Shown here piece after piece: positions 34,561-55,821 of a stretch of DNA of 64,000 nucleotides. The notes under the pieces were generated by a model. That model ran no database searches, was not told the DNA's origin, and saw nothing but the letters and a program-made list of their open reading frames with translations. Position 1 is the first letter of the stretch. Every line of letters begins with the position of its first letter. The stretch covers positions 3,162,501 to 3,226,500 of the forward strand of contig NC_080569.1 of assembly GCF_030253575.1 (NCBI RefSeq). The letters are read 5' to 3'. Made by a program: the position numbers and the translations under genes. This DNA comes from Rhododendron vialii. Its lineage: Eukaryota > Streptophyta > Magnoliopsida > Ericales > Ericaceae.

Positions 34561-35681
34561 ATTTACCTTATGGCACCTTCACCTTTTGACTAGTCGTATC
34601 GTATGCCACCTTTTTGGTTTATTCGCGTAATCTACGTTGTTCCTGTTACTATCCGTAATGTTGACTCATGGTAGTGATGAGGCCATAGATGATTCATGTT
34701 ATCAATTCAGATTGCCGAACATGAGGGCATCCTATGCTCCCTTGATTTGGCCAGTTTTGAGATGGTTAGGAAGTTTGAGGATTGCCTCTCCTACAGCTGA
34801 TAGAGTTAGTGTCCGCCAGCTGACGCATTAGTCTTTTAACTTCTCCATAGTATCTGTCGTTTCAAATCCTTTTAGCTAATTTTTTTTTTTTTTTTTACGT
34901 TGATAGATGATAATCTAAGATCTTACTCTTTTTGTTGATAGGTTTGATATCTGATTTCCTGTTATTTACTGCACTGGTCGATATATGTATCATCTGTCTT
35001 CACCCTTTTAGTGTCTATATTGACTCCTTATTTCTATCCAAACCATTTCCTAATGTGGACATATTAAGTAGTAGTATAAAGCACTGTGGATTTCATTTGT
35101 TTTCATACTACTTTATTCGCAACTCAACACTAACAGACGGCAACTCTGATGCATTTATTTTGACAACTTGACGACAACAAAGCTAAATAAAGGGGCATAG
35201 CAGTCTTTTTTTAACACCAAAAGTTAACACCTATTACAAAGGCTATGTTTCCATGCATAATAAGCCAAAGCAAATCTATTTACTCACTGGCTCTCTTACT
35301 TGTTACCTAGTCTATTTACACTGAGTAATTAATGGATTGCTGGGTTGTAATGTGTTAATATTTAATGCATTCCTAATCGAAGAAGATTTTGTTGCGTCAT
35401 GTAATAAATGCATTATGTGTTAAAGCCCATCAATCCAGCAAAGCTATTTTGTGTGAAAGCATTTGGTTCCTCAAATCTACAATTCAAAAGTTCCAAGGTT
35501 TTTACAGGTTCTCATGTTGGGATTTTTGCACAAGTTCATTTTTCTCATCTTTGACTGACAAAGATTCAGCGGAGAAGGCATTTTACCTATTGCCCAGTTG
35601 ATTACAATTGAGAATTTAACTGAGATTTTCTTTTTGTCTTGCTTAAATAGATTGTTTAGGTTTAAAACCCTTCTTTCGAAA
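34561..35681. other. No gene firmly recognised
   Basis: T-rich DNA with short frames; one near 34637-34831 reads LPNMRASYAPLIWPVLRWLG but I cannot place it. This could be promoter, 5' leader or an upstream exon of the gene that follows. Confidence 0.3.
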
Positions 35682-38600
35682 ATGAGTTTGAGTTCCCAAG
35701 TGACAAACAGCAAGGCAAGAGGTGAGATGATTAAGTGCCTTCAAACTTTGTCATTTGATAACCTCTTACATCCTATTTCTTGTTGGAGCTTTATTGGTTG
35801 ATTTTTCCCCCCCCCTCCCCCTTCTTTTGTGATTGTAGTTTCATTTCTTTTGCCCTTTTAATAGTTTGTGGATCAAAGGTGTTCTTTTTTCTAGTTGAAT
35901 AATCTTTTGCTTAAGACATGGATCTGAAAATTCTGTGCTTCTTGTTGTCTTCTAAACAAAATGCTTCTACTTTTCTTCTAATAAGGGTTTTGTTTATACC
36001 TAAACCCCAGTGTACAAAAAAACCAAAGTGTGGAAATAGAAATAATGGAAATCATTGAAGAGCATGAGAAATCTGTAAGACAGTAAGAGAGCTATCAAGT
36101 TACATGGGCTCCATTGTTACGATGTATGAAAGATATGGGTTGCATTATCATGATATATCCATGCATTTACGTGGCTTTGGTCTTAGTTCCTCTTGTCTGT
36201 GGGTCAATAAATGCAAGCACGCAACGGTGCTTGAGGCCTGCCTTTTAGAATCACTTTTCCTGCCTTTTATTTCCTCTTTCGTCGTTCCCTCAAGGCCTCC
36301 CTTAGCTCGCTTTTCCTGCAGTTTATCGGCCTGCCTTTTAGAATCTATCCTTCCTTTCGGTTTTGATTCTTTTTGTTAGGGGCATTTTCAGATGTAGGAT
36401 ACGGAAGCTACGTACATTACATATGTGACATATATAGGTGCCGGTAGTAGTTATGCACGTGACATATCTAGGTGGCAGTAGTAGTTATTTATTTGCAACC
36501 GTTGAAGCTTTCTGAGTTTTTGGCTTACATGTGGATTGCAGCAGTAATTGTTACTTTCGTACCACATTTTCAAATCCAAAAGGTAGTTGTGGCCGTTTTT
36601 TCTTGAATCTAAAGAGGGTATTATGGTTTTCCTATCTTCATAACACATAAACATCGATGAAATTTGTAATTTCGGTGCTTCTCCTTGCTTTCAAAACAAA
36701 AATGCTTGACTTGATTTCGGAGGTGAATTTCAATCAAACCAAAAGCCCTGTATACAAAGAAGGCAAAAAGGAAGTCATTCAAGACATAAGAGCATGATAT
36801 ATCTTTATGAGACATTGAGAATTATGGAACCCTATAAAAGGTTTTCCATGCTAAGACAGGATATACCAAGACTGGTTTTGTATGGAACATCTAATAGAAA
36901 GATTAGTGTTGTTTGGTATCTTCCACACTTGGGCGTTTCTTCTGGTTGTTATGTTTGCTACATTAGTTTGACTTATTTATGCATTACCTACATGGGATAC
37001 ATAGGGTTCAGTGGTTATTTCTTAACTGCAACTATTGATGCTCTGAATTTATTACGTACATATGGATTTCAATGTCAATTATTACTCGATTAACAGACTA
37101 TTGATTCCAGATGGTTGTTTTGACCGTTCATTTGAGAATCTAGGGTAGATTGTATGGTTTAAAATCCTCTTGACATATAAGTTTATATGGAATAGATCAG
37201 TTCATGAGCAAATGGATAATAGTAGACTTAGCAAAAAAAAAAAAGACGATAAGATTAGTACATAGTTACTTCAAGTCATCAAATCTTCGGCCGCAGCCTG
37301 TGTAGCGTTGGGCCGGGACAACCCTCTGGCCAAGAGTATGGTTCGGGAATTAGATATGAAGCTCAAGGTTCCTTAGGCCAGTGCCAAGCTAAAAAGGTAA
37401 AAAACATAGTCAAATTTCCATATAAATAACTGTAATTATGTGCTTTACCGAGTTAAAACGGGCAAAAACCAATGTGAAACCAGTCTACACTTGGGCTAAA
37501 CATGTTAATGTAAGTTGTGGAGTTCTCTTCAAACTCCCGGATGTATGCCTTCCTAAACAACAAATCTATCTCTAGGAAAGCCACAAAATGCTGAAATGCT
37601 TTTTGTGGTTGGATCTTTGACTCACAACCAATGGAGTAGTTAAGGCACTCATAGGACAACTCTCCAACAAAATCAGCCTTGACGTCTAGGCTCATTTTGA
37701 GGGACACTATGTCACCTGCGATAGTCGGTATTGAGTTTTAATTACCTGAAACAACTGATAGTGTAAGTCAAGACGTCTGTCCTTTATTTGTCACAACACT
37801 ATTAGCAGGCCACGTAACTTTTCGAGTGCATTAGTCTTTTCTTGAGAAACATTATAGTGGTACTGAATCTTTCAACTCTTTGTTGACTTTTATTCGAGTT
37901 AAATGTAGTAATGCTTCATTTCGCACGCAATCATGTTTAGGTATTCCACTGCTAACAGAATTGTGTTAAAGAGAATCGTTTCTGTAAATCTACAATGAAA
38001 CTCTGTTTACAGAATATTATTCTTTTTAGGTTTGTGTTTTCCTGGGAATGTTTTAGGTGTAGGCTTTTAATTCATGAAAAAAAGAAGTTATAGGCACTTT
38101 TGTGTTTCATATCTTGGGAGTCAGTATTAGATTGTAAACCAGGAATCATTCAATTATTTCAGATAACATAAGACTATGTCATGTAACTATGATGTTATAT
38201 CTGGGACAGTGCATATGTATTGATCACAATGTATCTTATACATCTGATTCCTTGAGATGCATTGGCGGGCACGCATTTGCACGATAGGTGGGGACAGAAT
38301 AACGGCCATGCATAGCATAGGTTAGAGACAAGGGGAAAGAATTGGACACCATGCATATGTCGGGTCACATTTGTAGAGGTTATGGCCTTAATACGGATGA
38401 AAATATCCTCTCCATCCTCCCTTCTCTTTTCCGTTTCACCTTAAATTGCAAAAATGAATGCTGTAATTTGAAGCCCTCTCGTGCCGTAATTTACAAACAT
38501 TGCGACTCTTGCAGCATTTTTACTTCTGTTTTTACATGAACTATGAAGCTGAACTTCGCTTCAGTTTGGATCGGGAAGCCTACAAAGAGAAAAAATACCT

Positions 38601-40869
38601 CTGTTTTAGCCATAAGACACTTTTGGAAAAAAAGTTAATTATTGTTCTGCGCTAACTTATGCGCATCACAAAAGTGCTATTCTCTGCTACGTGTGTAAAA
38701 GTAAGTGTTATGCATGGCTAGTCTACGACATTATTGCTTATATCTGAAATTTGTAAGATATCTTTGATTACTTGTTTGTACAATGAAGTGCCTTTCATAT
38801 CTCTGACGTAATTACGCGAAATCCGTATAATTTTAACTTTGAATTGTGATTAATTGGTTACTTCTCAGCCTCTGGTCAAGCATCGACTGAAGACCATAGT
38901 GCGTTCTTTCCAGCAAGTATCAAATATGAGCCGGTTGATTTGTCTGCAGCTAGTGAGAACAAAGTGAGTAACCCCACTTTCCTTTAACAACCTAAGTTTG
39001 GAGATCTCTTTCGGAAATATTATGGATACACGTTTTCTTCTTCTTCTTTCTCTCTTTTTATTTATTTCGAGGAAGATCTCATTTATTGGATTTGTAGGCT
39101 TGTCATTGGGATAATTACTGTTAAAGTCTTTGCTTTGGCAGTTTGTACATGAAGTTAAGCATCCCGAAAAAGTGAAGTTTGAAGAGTTCGATGAAACTTT
39201 AAGCCCCCTTGAACCTATTGAGCCCTTTCGCTTTGGTGAAACTCCGAGGTTATATGGATTGCGTAGTTAAATGTTATCTTACCTATCTGGTGTTTTTTCT
39301 CACTATCAATAAGCTTTAACTAGAGTTGGTTCAATTTGAAGTGTTAAACTTTCATTTGCTACTTGCGTTTGAGTATGTTCGTGCTTTTTTAAGGACTTCC
39401 AACATACGGCAACTATAGTTGCATAAATGTACTTCATAGCACAATATGTCGTGATATAATCTTCTAATCAGTTTGCCCTTTCATTTCATGCTCATGTACA
39501 TATTGACACCGTCGATTTCTAGCAGTTTCTTTCCACATTTTTCTTTCGTAAAAGGGCTCTAGTAATTGAACTAGATTAAGGAGAGATAAGAAGGATATCA
39601 CATGAAGGAGGACATAGCACTGATCAAGACCAAAGTTTTCCTTTTTAGATTTGGTATACTTAATTATTTGTTCAGTATTTTAAAGTGCCTATACTGTATT
39701 GTTTGAGCATAACCCATTCTCATCCTTCACAAATGAGGTGAATGACTCCCATGTACATTGACTCACATAAGTCTCGTTTGCCCCAATGCGTTGGGACTTA
39801 AGGCTTGGTTTGGTTTGGTTAAGTCCTGCTAAGTTTGTATATGGTTTTCATAGTCTCCTAACTCTAATTAAGAGTTAGTAGAACTCTAAGTGTTCTGTTA
39901 ATGCTTTTCTTCGTAGATAGCTTATCAAGTTGTTTGCTAAAGTTTGATAGTTTTTCATTAGTTAACCTCTGTCTGAAAATCAGGGCAGAGAGTCGTTGCA
40001 ATCAATTTTTGGGCCGTAGAAATTGTGAATTAACTCAGTGTATCTTATCTCATTTGAGTTCAGCAGGGAATACCTCAGTAACATTGGATGTCAGAAGTGA
40101 AAGTGATGCATTTTAACAAAATTTAGTTGAGCAGACAGAGCTTGATGCATTATATATATATATAGACAAATATATATATATATGTAGCCAGCCCAGCGTT
40201 CGGGACATGTTTCATCTGAGTTGTTTTCAGTCACACTTTGCTCATTTGATGTGTGCAAATATGAGGAGTTGATCCAGCTCTAGAAAAATCATTACTCCTT
40301 ATGTATAACATGGTTAAAGTGATACTGTCGCTAATTTTTTTGTTTCTTTTCTTTTGACCGTCCTGTATAAAATGGGAACTTGTGCTTGATTTCTTCGTTT
40401 TTAAGGGAATGGAAAGTTTTATCCATCAATATCTAAATACAATTGTCATTAAGTGGCAAAGAGAGAAAAATTTAAAACGAAACAGAGCAAAAATTGTGAT
40501 ACAAAGCTGTGGTGCTCGTGATGCATCGGACATATTAATTGCCACAAATCATGCACAATGTTTCTGTTCCGTAACAGAAATATGTTAGTCACTCACACAA
40601 TCATTTTGTGCGATCTCAGGAATGATGGTAAGAGGTACAAGGGAGCTGATTTCCAAGCAGCTGACATCTCCCCTTTGCATACAGGAGGAGATGATGAATT
40701 GGAAAGGACAACTGCACTAAGAATGAGGGCAATCAATGCACGGCTGTCACCTCGCCGCCGTCCAAACCAGTCCGACAACCGTCAGGTCCGTCGCAACCCT
40801 AAGAAACCCAATACCAGGTCAAGTACTTTGTACAAAGATCTGAAGAAGAACGATTACTACTGGTTCTAG
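35682..40869 (+). CDS. Spliced gene, small protein with basic tail, unrecognised
   Basis: Four exons fit together in phase with good GT-AG borders: 35682-35721, 38869-38963, 39142-39248 and 40620-40869, giving 163 aa. The last three are well supported by protein-like composition; the first (MSLSSQVTNSKAR, donor AG/GTGAGA) is the least certain and further 5' exons are possible. The protein is acidic in the middle (EKVKFEEFDETLSPLEPIEP, ending FRFGETPR). It contains IKYEPVD, which fits a SUMO-site pattern, and ends in an Arg/Lys-rich segment (LSPRRRPNQ, RRNPKKPNTRSS) closing with LYKDLKKNDYYWF. No transmembrane segment or known domain is visible. The basic tail could suit nuclear or nucleic-acid-associated function, which is inference only. 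A 3.1-kb first intron contains diverged repeats. Confidence 0.6.
35930..37200. repeat. Diverged direct repeats in intron 1 of the unrecognised gene
   Basis: Three partly overlapping relationships: 35937-36090 resembles 36675-36800 (GTGCTTCTTG...AAACAAAATGCTT, then GTGTACAAAAA and GAGCATGA phrases). The 36525-36640 stretch resembles 37062-37170 (ACATGTGGATT/ACATATGGATT, GTGGCCGTT/TTGACCGTT, GAATCTA). A short exact-style tandem of 34 bp starting GTGACATAT lies at 36425-36490. This suggests old segmental tandem duplication. Confidence 0.5.
40151..40184. repeat. TA-rich microsatellite
   Basis: Two runs of (TA)n separated by GACAA, inside an intron of the unrecognised gene. Confidence 0.8.
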
Positions 40870-42349
40870 CTGTCTTAAATTGCACCACAGGTTGGTTTTC
40901 TCTTTCATGTTAGTAGCGTTTCTGAAAATTGTTAACCTCTGGTTTTGTAGTTTCGGATTATGTGGTTGCCTTTGTCTTGTGTCTAGGTTGATAGTATGGT
41001 TGCTGGGAGCGGTGCAGTGAAGACTTGAGAAAATAAATGAAACAGGGGCAAGCTTGAGAACTAAATTCTTGCTGAAGTTCTTAAGAGAACATTCTTGTTT
41101 TTAAATTTCTTTATGTCGTCGCATTTCGACTCTCTTGAGACCCTCTTTTTGGGCGTTTTATGCCGACGAATTGTTTGCTAACTTCTTTTTTATGGAGTTC
41201 ATTAAACTGAATTAGAACCTACATATTTGCTCTTATGTTTGGCATGTTTACCTTGGCTCTAGTTTATTCTGTGGCCAGAAACTTGAGCATTGGCAGTTTT
41301 CCAGAACTTAGCCAACAGTATTTTCTTTTGAGGTTCCGATAGGTTGCCTGATGTGTTTATGTCTGACTATAGAGTTGAACCCTTGTGATTGATTCCATGT
41401 TTGGAAATGATCATGAAAATCTTAACCGGAGACGCATGATGCCATGTTCTTGGTGATAACTTTCTACTGGAGATTATGGTGTATTTTGTTCTGTGTATAC
41501 TAAAAACATGCAATCCGAAGTGGAGAATATATCTACACTTATGGATAAGGGAAACATCTTGGTGTCAACTCCTATATATACGGTTTCCGGCTTCCATGGT
41601 GGAGAATTAAAGCTTTGATTTGCTTGAATTCCCATTGCGCGCAAATTACTTGTGCGTTACCCTGGTCTGGAAAGTTCTAGTTCTCTTTTGATGCTTTGTC
41701 CGTATTTGGCTATCTGCTATAGAAGCCGACGTTAGAAGGTGTTATAGAAGCCGATGTTGAAGGAGTTGGAAACAGGTGATCAATTGCCTGACTAATTGAC
41801 TTCGAGCCAAGTACCTCAGCCGAGATAGTAGATCTGTTCAATGTCTTTTTTTTGATTACCTAAGTATTTTAAAAAATAATCACTTTTTAGCGCACACAAA
41901 AAAAATTGACATTTTTTGTATTTGAAATGACAACATACTAGGTGAAGCATAAAAGGAAATTAAGCCTAGGGATTGATTAAATGCCTACTTTTCTAGGATT
42001 TCCGCATTTGTTACGGTGCTCTAAGGATCGCTCGATAATATTTTCCCAAAACGGGACCCACTGAAGACTGGACCTGACCCTCTCCCAGGAAGGAGATCCG
42101 AGTGAATAACGCTCACATGCTTACCAGAAAACCCAACAACTAACGAACTTATAGAACGACATAAACAGACAAAAATGTCAAAGGGAGGAGAGAGAGAGAG
42201 AGAGAGAGAGTGTTTGTTTGATGATTAAACAATGCCTTTAGGTCGTCATCACCTCACCACCTCTGATAACATTCCGACCCTAATTATTCCCCAAATTCTC
42301 TCAAATCAATCAAGCCAAACTCTAGACTTCCAGCCCCAATCAAACCACA
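40870..42349. other. Intergenic region and GCN5 5' leader
   Basis: 3' flank of the previous gene, a small fragment of the foldback MITE family near 41862-41925 (CCTAAGTATTTTAAAAAATA), and a GA repeat at 42188-42210 about 140 bp before the GCN5 start codon. No other gene seen. Confidence 0.5.
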
Positions 42350-50897
<8,548 letters not shown>

Positions 50898-52577
50898 TAT
50901 ATTACTGCATTTAGAACTAGGGTAATGTTTCCATGCTCACTTAGACTTCAGCATTTAGAATAAGGTAAGTTTTCACTTGTGCGATAGTCACTTGGGGCAT
51001 TGAGTTTCACTAGTCTGTTAGTTGTAAAATTGTGATCATAAACCTCCTCAAGTTTTCGGCTTTTGCTAATTGTAGTTAGGTCATGCTTTTCAGTGGCAAT
51101 TATTGAAAACGCATGTTGAACACCTGTAAATAATTGGGTAATGTATGTCATTATTGATGCTTGATCCAATGTTTATTTGATCTGGTCCATGTATGTGTAC
51201 TTGCTCCTGATGGCAAACTAAGCTTTTTCTACCTTGGGTGTTTATATACTATCCCTAAGGATCTTCAACATCTGTTCAAGCTGCCGATCTCGAACGAGTT
51301 TCAATTTCCTCAAGTAGTTGAATTTTTTTGAAGTGAAACCCGGACGGAAGCTTCGGTTTTTTTAACATAACCATGTCATTTCAGACGAGCTTTGATAAGC
51401 CGAACATGAATTGAATAATTTGGTTCGCTTTGCGACCATAACTATCATGCATAATGTTCAGGAGTTTGTCTATTTCTTGTCTTGAAAAAGCCACACAAAT
51501 TACTGGATACAACTTCTTGGTGAGAACTGAGAAGACTAAGCACTTTTAAGTTTGACAAGGGAATGGTAGAAAGGGTAGGAAAAATGGGGGGGGGTGGGGG
51601 GGGTGGGGAGAAACACAATTTCTTGCGGATTTGTTTAGCAAGAACATGGGGACATTGTAAGAAATAAAAAATTCCTGTCCAAATAGATGTAGGGGCGGTT
51701 TCACTAACATATATTTTGACAAATATATCCGTGGTGCAACACACGCGCTGTTTTTCTTGGGTCTTTCTCAAAACCTTGCAGCTTTCTTACCAGACGACAA
51801 TCTAAGTCAAATCAAATTGGAATAGATGAATCAAATTACCAAATTAACCCCAAGCACCTCTCTCTCTCTTCTCTTTCCATTCACATACGGTCTATGTACT
51901 TTGTCTGATTCAATTTCATTTTTTAACGCATATATATATATGCACATTAATATTTTATGAAATTAGAATAATGCAAGTGATATTTTTATTACCTTAACGT
52001 AAGAACAATGGTGAATATGTTTAATGAAATATTAATATTTTATACTTTGAAATTTTAAAAGGAAAAGTGTTGAAAATTTGAATAAAAAAGCTCTTACCAA
52101 TATCCGATTGAGTTGATTTTTACATGACCTCTTAAATTTTTTTTTAAAAAAAATGAGCAATTCGGATCATTTTTATGGGACCCAACATAGACCTCAAAAA
52201 AATATTTTTACTTTTTCGATTCGTCACCAATAATACACAGTTTGATACAAGACTAAAAAACGCAAAAACAAATTGAACAACGCCAAAAGGCTCCCTTAAA
52301 AGCTAAGGAGGACAAAATCTTATTGTCATTACCCACAAGTCCATATTCAAAACGGAAACACTAAGTCCACCAACAGGGGGAGTCAGTGGCCGGCCACAGA
52401 TCGGCGTGTGGAGCCCACTCCAAACCCCGCACGAATAATTTTTGAACGGATAATTTTAATTTTAAGTTGCAATTTATGACGTACCGGAAGCTGTCAAGTC
52501 TCAACGAAACATCCTTTGACCCTTCAACGCATTCAATAAAAATACTACTCCTATAAAATACCAACGGGGCTGTGGCT
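50898..52577. other. Intergenic region between GCN5 and the Ca2+-ATPase copy
   Basis: Includes the GCN5 3' flank, a G-rich tract at 51584-51608 (runs of 4-8 G separated by T), AT-rich DNA, and a foldback-MITE fragment near 52190-52270. Just before the pump gene are a W-box-like TTTGACC (52514-52520) and a TATA box, TATAAAATA, at 52552-52560. Confidence 0.55.
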
Positions 52578-55500
52578 ATGTCTACAACCAAACTTCCTTT
52601 GCAAAATATCTCAGGAAGAAACCAAACAAAGTCTAGCATTTTGCTTGACACAATGACCACCACCACCTTCACCAAAGCCCAGAAGCGTTGGCGTATCGCT
52701 TGCACGGTGATCCACTTCACGCTTTATCTAGCCAGAGAAATCGTACCCGAGAAGAGGAGCAACTCCAGTATAGCCCAAAAGAGATGGCGCCTCGCTTACA
52801 CGGTGATATACTCTTCCCGCGCCATTCTCTCACTCATTGCGGAGATTGTACCCAAATCGCCAGACCGCCGCAGTCACCCGTCTCCTCATACCATTGTTGA
52901 AATCGAGCAGATCATACCCAATCATGGTTTTGATCAAACCACTTCGAAAAGTCACTTGCTGGAGATAGATGATGCAGATGACGCGGATGATTCGTTTTTC
53001 CCCGACATTGACCAATTGAAACTCACCGAAATGGTGAAGGAAAAAGACTTGAATGAGCTCAGCAAGTTTGGAGGCATCAAGGGCTTAACCAAAGCTCTTC
53101 AAACTGATCCTGAAAATGGAATTTCCGGCAATGACGAGGACTTCACCCTGCGAAAGACCACGTTCGGTACAAACACTTACAACAAGCCTCCCCCGAAAGG
53201 GCTACTTCATTTCGTGGTGGAGGCGTTAAAAGACACCACCATTATCATCCTTCTGGGCTACGCTGCGCTCTCTCTTGGCTTCGGCATCAAAGAGCTCGGC
53301 GGCAAAGAAGGTTGGTACGAGGGTGGTAGCATATTCGTAGCTGTTTTCGTCATCGTTGTGGTTTCTTCACTTCGCAATCATAGACAGGAAAGAAAGTTTG
53401 ATAAGCTGTCTAAAATAAGCGACATTAAAATCGATGTCATGAGAGATGGAAGGCGGCGGAAGATATCCATCTTCGACATTGTGGTAGGAGACGTCGTGTT
53501 CCTAACGATAGGGGATCAAATCCCAGCTGATGGGATTTTCCTATCAGGACATTCGTTGCAAGTGGACGAGTCAAGCATGACGGGAGAGAGTGACTACGTG
53601 GAAGTCGACAGTGAGCAGAACCTCTTTCTGCTTTCTGGTTCGAAAGTTGCCGATGGTTATGCAACGATGCTGGTGACTTCTGTGGGGAATCTGGGAATGA
53701 ACACCCCTTGGGGCAACATGATGAGCTCAATAACACGCGATTCCAGCGAACAGAGGCCATCGCAAGCTCGGCTGGCATGTCTTTTCGCTGCTCTACTGGT
53801 TCTTCTGGTTCTGTTGGTTCAGTATTTCACTGGAAACACACACGATGAGAACGGAAACCAGGAGTTCAACGGCAGCATAACGGATATAAACGATGTGTTT
53901 AATTCCATTGTGCATATTGTTCATGCTGCAGTCCCTATTGTGGTCGTTGCGATTCCAGGTCGTCTCCCATTGGCGGTCAAACTCACACTTGACTATTTCA
54001 TGAAGAGAAGGATGGCAGATCAGGCAATGGTCCGGAAGCTTTCGGCTTGTAAGACCATGGGGTTTGCCACCGTTATCTGTACTGATAAAACGGGCACATT
54101 AACGATGAATCAGATGAAAGTCACCAAATTTTGGCTTGGTCAAGAAAACATTGAAGAACATCATTCTGAAGTGATTGCCAAAAATGTCCTTGAACTATTC
54201 CACCAAGGAGTTGGTTTGAACACCACTGGTACTGTTTGCAAACCAGTTTCGGGCTCCATACCAGAGTTTTCAGGTAGTCCAACTGAAAAGGCAATTCTGT
54301 CTTGGGCTATCTTGGAACTGGGTATGGATATGGAAAATTTAAAGCAAAGTTGTACCATTCTTCATGTTGAAACCTTCAATTCGGAAAAGAAACGAAGTGG
54401 GGTTTCAGTGAGGAAGAAGGATGATGATAATATACATATGCACTGGAAAGGTGCTGCTGAAATGGTGCTAGGTATGTGTTCACATTATTATCAAGGCTCT
54501 GGAAAGGTTAAGCCCATAGATGAAGAAGGAAGGAAAGAATTCGAGAAGATAATCCAAGGAATGGCAGCTAGTACCCTGCGTTGCATCGCTTTTGCCCATA
54601 AGCAAGTTTCAGACCAAGAAATCAAATATATCGACGACGGGAAAAAACACACACCAAAAGCTAGAAGAAGATGGAATGACCTTGCTAGGGATAGTTGGGC
54701 TGAAGGATCCATGCAGGCCTGGTGCAAAGAAAGCCATTCAAATTTGCAGAGCAGCTGGAGTGGATGTCAAAATGATAACAGGTGACAATGTATTTACTGC
54801 AAAGGCAATAGCCACAGAATGCGGAATTCTTGACCATTATGATCAACAAGTTATCGACGCAGAAGTGGTGGAAGGAGTGGAGTTCCGGACCTACACACAT
54901 GAGGAAAGAATGCGAAAGGTGGATCGAATCCGTGTAATGGCAAGATCCTCCCCTTTAGACAAGCTTTTGATGGTACAATGCTTGAAACAAAAGGGACACG
55001 TGGTTGCAGTCACTGGAGACGGCACAAACGATGCACAAGCTTTGAAAGAAGCCGATGTAGGACTTTCCATGGGAATCCATGGCACTGAGGTGGCAAAAGA
55101 GAGCTCAGATATCGTCATATTGGATGATGATTTTGCCTCTGTGGCCACGGTTCTGAGATGGGGGCGATGCCTTTACAACAATATCCAAAAGTTTATTCAG
55201 GTTCAACTTACTGCAAATGTTTCAGCTCTTGTGATCAACTTTGTGGCAGCAGTTTCTGCCGGAGAAGTCCCCCTAACCACAGTGCAGTTGTTGTGGGTCA
55301 ACCGCATTATGCTCTCATTGGGTGCTTTGGCTTCGGCCACAGAGCGACCATCAGACGAGCTGATGGACAAACCGCCAGTGGGTCGGTCTGAACCCCTCAT
55401 AACAAACATAATGTGGAGAAACCTTTTGGCACAAGCTCTATACCAGATAGCCATCCTATTGACATTCCAGTTCAGCGGTAGATCAATCTTTAATGTAAGC

Positions 55501-55821
55501 AGGGCAGTAAACAATACTATAATCTTCAATACCTTTGTGTTCTGTCAAGTTTGCAATGAATTCAATTCGCGGAGGTTGGAGAAGAGGAACGTGTTCACGG
55601 GTCTTCATAAGAACCCGTTGTTTCTTGGGATCATTGCAGTGACTGTAGTTCTTCAGATTATGATGGTGGAGTTCCTGAATAAATTTGCAGACACAGTGAG
55701 ACTGAATTGGTGGCAGTGGGTAGTTTGCATTGCCATTGCAGCTTTTTCGTGGCTAATTGGTTGGTGCGTGAAGTCCCTACCTGTTCCGGAGAAAGCATTC
55801 CTCAGCTGCCCCAAGAAATGA
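52578..55821 (+). pseudogene. ACA12/ACA13: Decayed ACA12/13-type P2B Ca2+-ATPase
   Basis: An intronless copy of an autoinhibited, calmodulin-regulated Ca2+ pump; intact relatives export Ca2+ at the plasma membrane. Visible parts: two calmodulin-binding-like segments (about residues 34-59 and 66-92), TM1-2 region, TGES actuator loop, phosphorylation motif DKTGTLT (Asp about 503), KGAAE nucleotide-binding motif, MITGDNVFTAKAIA, TGDGTND hinge and four or more C-terminal membrane segments. The frame changes at about 54652-54660: one frame ends its homology at KKHTPK and the next resumes KLEEDGMTLLGIVGLKDP, one base out. Conserved sites are also altered: IPEGLP of TM4 reads IPGRLP, the TM6 NLIMDTL reads NRIMLSL, SACETMG reads SACKTMG, DAPA reads DAQA, and the segment before TM3 is about nine residues short. 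The ATG at 52578 sits only about 18 bases after the TATA box; in-frame ATG 52653 may be the real start. Likely a pseudogene. Confidence 0.85.

Noticed and set aside
34221-34630. Plus-strand frames of up to 99 aa
   Set aside because: They lie inside the minus-strand SINE and have no coding support.
37453-37707. Minus-strand 84-aa frame in an intron (LDVKADFVGELSYEC...)
   Set aside because: Somewhat protein-like but antisense within an intron, with no start context, splice partner or recognised family.
52361-52720. Minus-strand 119-aa frame over the Ca2+-ATPase promoter
   Set aside because: Overlaps the promoter and N-terminus of the pump copy on the other strand; no homology recognised.
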